Position numbers and translations under genes: made by a program. Positions 1 through 3,161 of a stretch of 5,437 nucleotides of DNA are shown here, one piece after another (the stretch's first letter is position 1; the number at the start of each line of letters is the position of its first letter). Origin of the DNA: Bacilli bacterium (GTDB lineage Bacteria > Bacillota_I > Bacilli_A > RFN20 > CAG-826); contig JAEDDA010000043.1 of the NCBI GenBank assembly GCA_016298185.1, positions 1-5,437 of the forward strand, given 5' to 3'. The notes under the pieces were generated by a model, which worked only from the letters and a program-made list of their open reading frames with translations, was not told the DNA's origin and did no database searches.

Positions 1-1
1 A

Positions 2-79
2 ACTAAAGATGAAGGTAACTATATTTTATTATTGGATGAAATTCAAAATTTAGATTCTCTGAGGAACTCTTTTAACTAG
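2..79 (+). pseudogene. Remnant of an AAA_14/DUF4143-type ATPase (Walker B region), cut at left edge and broken at right
   Basis: Reading from base 2 gives 25 codons ending in TAG at 77-79. The peptide contains ILLLDEIQNLDS, nearly identical to YLLLDEIQNLDD at residues 107-118 of the complete ATPase at 1544-2872, and the preceding residues (DEGNY against DNEQY) also align. LLLDE is the Walker B strand and acidic pair of P-loop ATPases. Similarity fades after the aspartate, and the frame stops where the complete protein continues for over 300 residues, so sensor 1, the arginine finger and the DUF4143 part are absent. The 5' part lies outside the window. It is most simply a truncated paralogue left when the DNA carrying the Fic gene was joined here. 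A truncated but functional protein cannot be excluded without the upstream sequence. Confidence 0.7.
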
Positions 80-112
80 TGTGTAACAAAAAATCAAAAA
101 TGTTTCACACTA
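77..112. repeat. Inverted repeat, candidate operator of the Fic gene
   Basis: Arms TAGTGTGTAACA (77-88) and TGTTTCACACTA (101-112) match at 11 of 12 positions across a 12-base A-rich loop. The right arm contains the -35 box of the proposed promoter. A further TGTTACA at 123-129, 22 bases (two helical turns) after the TGTTTCA at 101, overlaps the -10 box. The loop is A-rich and no T-run follows, so an operator is more likely than a terminator. The binding protein is unknown. Confidence 0.5.
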
Positions 113-131
113 ATTTATATTATGTTACAAT
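104..131 (+). promoter_or_regulatory. Sigma-A-type promoter of the Fic gene
   Basis: TTCACA (104-109, 5 of 6 to TTGACA) is followed by a 16-base spacer and TACAAT (126-131, 5 of 6 to TATAAT) with an extended TG at 123-124. Transcription should start near 138, giving a leader of about 15 bases just long enough for the ribosome site AGAGG at 141-145. Both boxes overlap the TGTnnCA half-sites, so a bound regulator would block polymerase. Confidence 0.6.
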
Positions 132-152
132 GTATTTGCAAGAGGCTTACTT

Positions 153-1082
153 ATGCCAAATATCAATGAATTATTACGCGAAAAAAACCAGTTATTAGAA
201 CAAATAAAATCTTTGTTATACGGTTCAATAGAATTGAGAAAAAAAGATGGCAAGCAATACATCTATGTTCATTATCGTCAAGATGGTGTTTTAACCACGA
301 AATATGCTGGTGAATATTCAGATGTTTTGTATAACTTGATTAGAAATAATACTGAATTATCTAAGAATCTCAAAAAAAGATTAAAAGAGATTAACAAAAT
401 CCTTAAGGAACTCAATTATGTTGAAACTAAAGGCGTTGCTGAAAAAGTTGCTGTTAACATAGATTTAGCTAGAAGGTACCTTGTTGATTCTATTTATAAA
501 CAAGCTATGTTAGAAGGTGTAGCAACTACATATTCAGACACCGAAACAATTGTTAATGGTGGGAAAGTCAAAGACATGACCGCTTCCGATATTAACAAAG
601 TCATCAATCTTAAAAGAGCATGGGAGTTCATTACGTCAGTTGATTTAGCAAATTACCCAACAAATTATGCAGTCTTGTGTCAAATCAATCAAATAGTGGA
701 GAACGGTTTTTCTTTAACCGCAGGAAGAATGAGAAGTGTGCCGGTTATTATTGGCGGTTCTACTTATATTCCTCCAATTCCGTTTGAAGACCAAGTTAAG
801 CAAGATTTATACGACATGTTAAATAATGAAGAAGGAATCGATCTCGCTATTGATTTAATTTTATATGTCATGAAAAAGCAATTGTTCTTAGATGGTAATA
901 AAAGAACAGCAATTATATTTGCAAACCATTATTTGATATCACATGCATTAGGCTTAATAGTAGTTCCAGCGGATAAAGTTGAGGAATACAAAAAAGTCCT
1001 TGTTTCATATTATGAAAACGAATTAATGAAGCCAAACATTGCTAATTTCTTGAAAGAGAAATGTTGGATTAAGATGGAGTGA
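153..1082 (+). CDS. Fic-fold protein with a Gln in place of the catalytic His
   Basis: 309 residues; ATG at 153 is preceded by AGAGG (141-145) with a 7-base spacer. The C-terminal two thirds is a Fic domain. GRMRSVPVIIGGSTYIPPIP (191-210) is the typical GRxRxVPVxIGG..PPxP segment before the active helix, and QLFLDGNKRT (243-252) corresponds to the Fic motif HxFx(D/E)GN(G/K)R. The anion-binding DGNKR is intact, but the His that deprotonates the target hydroxyl in Fic AMP-transferases is Gln243 (CAA). An EG pair at 121-122 sits where the inhibitory (S/T)xxxEG helix is expected, but its Ser/Thr is Gln117. The N-terminal 90 residues form a Lys-rich helix, a beta segment (24-55: GSIELRKKDGKQYIYVHYR onward) and a second charged helix. 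This looks like a small nucleic-acid-binding or arm-type module, by inference only. Canonical AMPylation is doubtful; a phosphotransfer variant, a non-enzymatic role or a His-less subfamily is possible. No antitoxin gene lies beside it. Confidence 0.85.
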   Translation: MPNINELLREKNQLLEQIKSLLYGSIELRKKDGKQYIYVHYRQDGVLTTKYAGEYSDVLYNLIRNNTELSKNLKKRLKEINKILKELNYVETKGVAEKVAVNIDLARRYLVDSIYKQAMLEGVATTYSDTETIVNGGKVKDMTASDINKVINLKRAWEFITSVDLANYPTNYAVLCQINQIVENGFSLTAGRMRSVPVIIGGSTYIPPIPFEDQVKQDLYDMLNNEEGIDLAIDLILYVMKKQLFLDGNKRTAIIFANHYLISHALGLIVVPADKVEEYKKVLVSYYENELMKPNIANFLKEKCWIKME

Positions 1083-1102
1083 TGCATTATTGCAAATAGC
1101 GG

Positions 1103-1229
1103 TGGACATGTTTCCATCTACTTAAAAAGCTCGTCATACTTTGTTTCAGGTGGTGAAAAAGACATATCATTTGTTGCTTCCACGAATAAAAGGCTATACA
1201 TATCTGATTTCGGTACATGTTGAGACTGT
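1103..1229 (+). repeat. Long direct repeat, copy A (3' of the Fic gene)
   Basis: About 127 bases, nearly 90% identical by eye to 2873-2998, with roughly a dozen substitutions, one 2-base deletion and one 1-base insertion in copy B. It begins 20 bases after the Fic stop. ACATGT occurs near both ends (1106-1111 and 1215-1220). In this copy one frame is open and would read ISFVASTNKRLYISDFGTC before TGA at 1221-1223. Copy B breaks that frame, so a conserved protein is not supported. It is either a 3'-UTR element, a small non-autonomous repeat, or the duplicated tail of a lost gene. Confidence 0.85.
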
Positions 1230-1267
1230 AGCATGTCTACGACTAAAAGAGCGATAGGGTCTATCAC

Positions 1268-1287
1268 TTATTATATTTATATAATAA
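1268..1287. repeat. Perfect AT-only palindrome
   Basis: TTATTATAT (1268-1276) and ATATAATAA (1279-1287) are exact reverse complements around a 2-base centre. It lacks GC pairs and a T-run, so it is not a terminator. It contains TATAAT (1280-1285), but no -35 box lies at a suitable distance. Confidence 0.45.
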
Positions 1288-1305
1288 ACCATAAATATCA
1301 AGAAG

Positions 1306-1340
1306 AATAGGTGGCAGCAACATGCTGTTATCTATTTTTT
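1306..1340 (+). terminator. Intrinsic terminator of the Fic transcript
   Basis: Bases 1306-1319 pair without interruption with 1323-1336 (14 pairs, three of them G-U; core CAGCA/TGCTG) around the loop ACA. T1331-T1340 is nearly all T, ending in six T. It lies about 220 bases past the Fic stop, so the Fic mRNA should carry repeat A in a long 3' UTR. It also separates the Fic and ATPase genes into two transcription units. Confidence 0.8.
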
Positions 1341-1359
1341 GATAAGCAAAAATTATAAA

Positions 1360-1419
1360 GTAGACAAAAAAGTAGACTAGAAAATAGACTAAACAGTAGA
1401 CAAAAACATAAACACTTTT
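1360..1419. repeat. Tandem 12-bp repeats (iteron-like)
   Basis: The core GTAGAC or ATAGAC starts at 1360, 1372, 1384 and 1396, exactly 12 bases apart, each followed by an A-rich half (AAAAAA, TAGAAA, TAAACA, AAAAAC). A fifth, degenerate unit starts ATAAAC at 1408. Further GACAAAA cores occur at 1432, 1450 and 1506. The array sits about 140 to 180 bases before the ATPase start, so it may be a protein-binding array; replication iterons are another reading but no replication initiator is present. Confidence 0.7.
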
Positions 1420-1431
1420 AACGATATAATT

Positions 1432-1451
1432 GACAAAAGTCTCATTACTGA
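1432..1451 (+). repeat. 20-bp direct repeat, left copy
   Basis: GACAAAAGTCTCA followed by tTACTGA; matches 1506-1525 at 19 of 20 bases. The two copies start 74 bases apart, close to seven turns of B-DNA, so they present the same face. The left copy overlaps a perfect -35 box TTGACA (1430-1435). Confidence 0.8.
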
Positions 1452-1457
1452 CAAAAA

Positions 1458-1509
1458 TGTCGACTTTGCCTTTTAAACCTTTTAATAGTGTGCTATATTA
1501 AAGTCGACA
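1458..1509. repeat. 10-bp inverted repeat in the ATPase leader
   Basis: TGTCGACTTT (1458-1467) and AAAGTCGACA (1500-1509) are exact reverse complements, separated by 32 bases that contain the extended -10 box. The right arm overlaps the first four bases of the right direct repeat. Formation as hairpin or binding by a dimer at each GTCGAC core would both affect the promoter. Confidence 0.7.
1491..1499 (+). promoter_or_regulatory. Candidate extended -10 promoter of the ATPase gene
   Basis: TGCTATATT (1491-1499) is an extended -10 box (TGn plus TATATT). No good -35 box lies upstream (TTTTAA at 1471-1476 is weak), consistent with an extended -10 or activator-dependent promoter. A start near 1506 would put the right direct repeat at the transcript 5' end. 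Alternative: TTGACA at 1430-1435 with AAAAAT at 1453-1458, spacer 17. Confidence 0.4.
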
Positions 1510-1525
1510 AAAGTCTCAGTACTGA
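1506..1525 (+). repeat. 20-bp direct repeat, right copy
   Basis: Second copy of 1432-1451, with one change (G for T). That change creates a perfect 12-base palindrome, CTCAGTACTGAG, at 1515-1526, directly before the ribosome site region GAGGAGATTGGAG. In RNA the palindrome could fold or be bound by a regulator next to the ribosome site. Confidence 0.75.
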
Positions 1526-1532
1526 GGAGATT

Positions 1533-1546
1533 GGAGAATGTAAATG
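1533..1546 (+). promoter_or_regulatory. Ribosome site with an ATG-TAA start-stop before the ATPase start
   Basis: GGAG at 1533-1536 has a 7-base spacer to the ATG at 1544. Between them is ATG TAA (1538-1543), a one-codon start-stop immediately followed by the true ATG in the same frame. The spacing to the first ATG is only one base, so initiation should favour the second. This start is preferred because the protein then begins FQRDVYLKEL, the usual N terminus just before the P-loop strand in this family. Confidence 0.6.
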
Positions 1547-2872
1547 TTTCAACGCGATGTGTATCTAAAAGAATTAATAAATAAGAAACAAAATCATCTT
1601 GTTAAAGTTATCACCGGGATTAGAAGATGTGGCAAATCTTATCTTTTAAACGAGATTTTTTATAATTACTTAATTGAGAAAGAGAACGTTCCAAATGATC
1701 ACATCATTAAGTTTGCTTTTGACAACGACGAAGATATAGCACTACTGGACAAATATTTATCTGATCAACCAACAGTGATTGAAAAGAACAATCAAAAAAT
1801 AGTGAACAGCAGAAAGTTTCTTTTATATATAAAGGATTTGGCTTTAGATAATGAACAATATTATTTGTTATTAGATGAAATTCAAAACTTGGATGACTTT
1901 GTTAGGGTTTTGAACGGTTTATTAAGACATGAAAATTATGATGTCTACGTCACTGGAAGCAATTCAAAGTTTTTATCTAGCGAAGTGGATACAGAATTTG
2001 GCGGTAGGGGGGATAGAATTCATTTGCTCCCATTAACATTTACTGAATTCTTAACTGGCACGAACCTTGATGAATATACAGGCCTAAAAGTGTATGAAAG
2101 ATATGGCGGAATACCACTGGTTCAACTACAAAAAAATGATTTTGGAAAAGCGAAGCAGGCTACTTCAATTTTAAATGAAACATATATTAAAGATGTTAAA
2201 GACAGACATCCTAATGTTAATGTAAATAATTTGAATGATACTTTAAATGTAGTTGCTTCAATGATTTCAACTTCAATTAATCCTTCAAAGATCGAAAGAA
2301 CTTTCAAAAGTGTTTATAACATTGACGTAACAAATGACACGATAGGGAATTATATTTTATGGTTTGAGGAAGCTTATTTGCTTAATAAAACACTCAGATA
2401 TAACGTGAAAGGGCGTCATTATATTGGAACTCCTTATAAAATATATTTTGAAGATGTTGGAATAAGAAATGCAGCATTAAACTTTCGAGAAGTTGATGAG
2501 ACCGATATCATAGAAAACATTGTTTATAATGAACTTAGATATCGTGGTTTCAATGTTGATGTCGGCATTGTAACAATTAAAAAGAAAACGGATCGAAAAG
2601 ATAAAAATGGTAATTGGATATATACAGATGTGGACACCGAATGTGATTTTGTTGCCAATAAGGGAGATAAAACATACTACGTTCAAGTTGCTTTAACGAT
2701 AGACACTTTAGAAAAGAAAGATCAAGAATATGAATCTCTTAGAAATATTCCGGATTCTTTTAAAAAAGTAATTATTGTAAAAAATGAAGGACTTCACTAT
2801 CGAACTAGTGAGGGCTTCTTGAGATTAAGTTTATTAGATTTTTTGACAAACATTGATTCATTAGATTGGTAA
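1544..2872 (+). CDS. AAA_14/DUF4143-type P-loop ATPase
   Basis: 442 residues, full length for the AAA_14 plus DUF4143 family of bacterial and archaeal ATPases, whose biological role is largely unknown. Visible parts in order: N-terminal RDVYLKEL; Walker A as GIRRCGKS (25-32), the GxRRxGKS form typical of this family; Walker B LLLDE (108-112); sensor-1 strand VYVTGSNS (134-141); GGRGDRI (153-159), holding likely arginine-finger residues; PLTFTEF (163-169); YGGIP (187-191). The C-terminal half has the nuclease-like ENIVYNEL (323-330), ECDFVA (366-371) and YYVQVAL (378-384). The metal and catalytic pattern of a PD-(D/E)XK nuclease (D...ExK) is degraded: the last position is QVA. So the protein is probably an ATPase with an inactive nuclease-like fold. 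No signal peptide or membrane segment is seen, so it should be cytoplasmic. A broken relative lies at the left edge, and copy B of the long repeat starts at the base after its stop. GIRRCGKS and the whole layout make the family assignment firm; the function is not known. Confidence 0.9.
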   Translation: MFQRDVYLKELINKKQNHLVKVITGIRRCGKSYLLNEIFYNYLIEKENVPNDHIIKFAFDNDEDIALLDKYLSDQPTVIEKNNQKIVNSRKFLLYIKDLALDNEQYYLLLDEIQNLDDFVRVLNGLLRHENYDVYVTGSNSKFLSSEVDTEFGGRGDRIHLLPLTFTEFLTGTNLDEYTGLKVYERYGGIPLVQLQKNDFGKAKQATSILNETYIKDVKDRHPNVNVNNLNDTLNVVASMISTSINPSKIERTFKSVYNIDVTNDTIGNYILWFEEAYLLNKTLRYNVKGRHYIGTPYKIYFEDVGIRNAALNFREVDETDIIENIVYNELRYRGFNVDVGIVTIKKKTDRKDKNGNWIYTDVDTECDFVANKGDKTYYVQVALTIDTLEKKDQEYESLRNIPDSFKKVIIVKNEGLHYRTSEGFLRLSLLDFLTNIDSLDW

Positions 2873-2998
2873 TGGACATGTTTCCATCTACTTAAAGCTC
2901 GTCATACTTTGTTTCGGGTAGTGAAAAAAGGCATATCATTTGTTGTTTCCACGAGTAAAAGGTTATACATAACTAATTTCCGTACATGCTGAGATTGT
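2873..2998 (+). repeat. Long direct repeat, copy B (3' of the ATPase gene)
   Basis: Begins at the base after the ATPase TAA. It matches 1103-1229 over its full length: identical TGGACATGTTTCCATCTACT, then CTCGTCATACTTTGTTTC, ATATCATTTGTTG, and GAGATTG where A has GAGACTG. A 2-base deletion near 2895 and a 1-base insertion near 2927 shift the frame open in copy A, and most substitutions in the 3' half would change amino acids. Its last bases form the 5' arm of the following terminator hairpin. Confidence 0.85.
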
Positions 2999-3042
2999 TG
3001 TTAGTTTTACTCTTACAAAGCAATCTCAATTTTCAATTTTTT
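2990..3042 (+). terminator. Likely intrinsic terminator of the ATPase transcript
   Basis: TGAGATTG (2990-2997) pairs exactly with CAATCTCA (3021-3028). TTGT/ACAA (2998-3001 with 3015-3018) extends the stem after a 2-base bulge. The sequence after the stem is ATTTTCAA then six T (3037-3042). The large loop and the T-run set 8 bases off make it weaker than the one at 1306. Confidence 0.55.
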
Positions 3043-3150
3043 GAACAACAAAAATCTCATTTTAAAAAACAAATATCTTATAAAAATGTGCTTATTGGCC
3101 CTACACATATGCGCGAAATGGTGAAATAATAAGAATTGGTCAAAAGCCAA

Positions 3151-3156
3151 AAGGAG
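3151..3156 (+). promoter_or_regulatory. Ribosome site of the lipoprotein gene
   Basis: AAGGAG with a 5-base spacer to ATG at 3162 fixes the start, which also gives a normal lipoprotein signal. No clear promoter could be chosen in 3043-3150: TATAAA at 3079-3084 and AATAAT at 3125-3130 both lack a well-placed -35 box. Confidence 0.75.
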
Positions 3157-3161
3157 AATAT

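Larger units (their letters stand above)
1083..1543. other. Gene-free gap of 461 bases: 3' repeat, terminator, then repeat-rich leader of the ATPase
   Basis: No gene with a start and ribosome site is visible on either strand. From left to right it holds a 46-codon stretch open in frame after the Fic stop (1083-1223, largely repeat A), an AT palindrome (1268-1287), a strong terminator (1306-1340), 12-bp tandem repeats (1360-1419), a 20-bp direct repeat pair with a 10-bp inverted repeat (1432-1525), and the leader of the ATPase gene. The short stretch 1230-1267 contains only weak hairpins (GTAG/CTAC and GATAG/CTATC). Confidence 0.7.

Noticed and set aside
1080..1223. TGA read as tryptophan (Mycoplasma-type code), extending the Fic protein
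   Set aside because: Fic domains normally end about here, all clear Trp codons in the window are TGG, and copy B of the same DNA is frameshifted.
1360..1419. Possible CRISPR array
   Set aside because: The repeat unit is 12 bases with no unique spacers of CRISPR length and no cas gene nearby; it is a simple tandem array.
2122..2686. Minus-strand open frames opposite the ATPase gene
   Set aside because: They lie wholly within a well-conserved plus-strand gene, lack ribosome sites and encode low-complexity hydrophobic peptides; they are shadows.
153..2872. Fic and ATPase genes as one operon or toxin-antitoxin pair
   Set aside because: A strong intrinsic terminator at 1306-1340 and a separate promoter region with its own repeats lie between them, and the ATPase does not resemble any Fic antitoxin.
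1103..2998. The two 127-bp repeats as ends of a composite insertion sequence carrying the ATPase
   Set aside because: No transposase gene, no terminal inverted repeats and no target-site duplication are visible; the copies sit exactly after stop codons instead.
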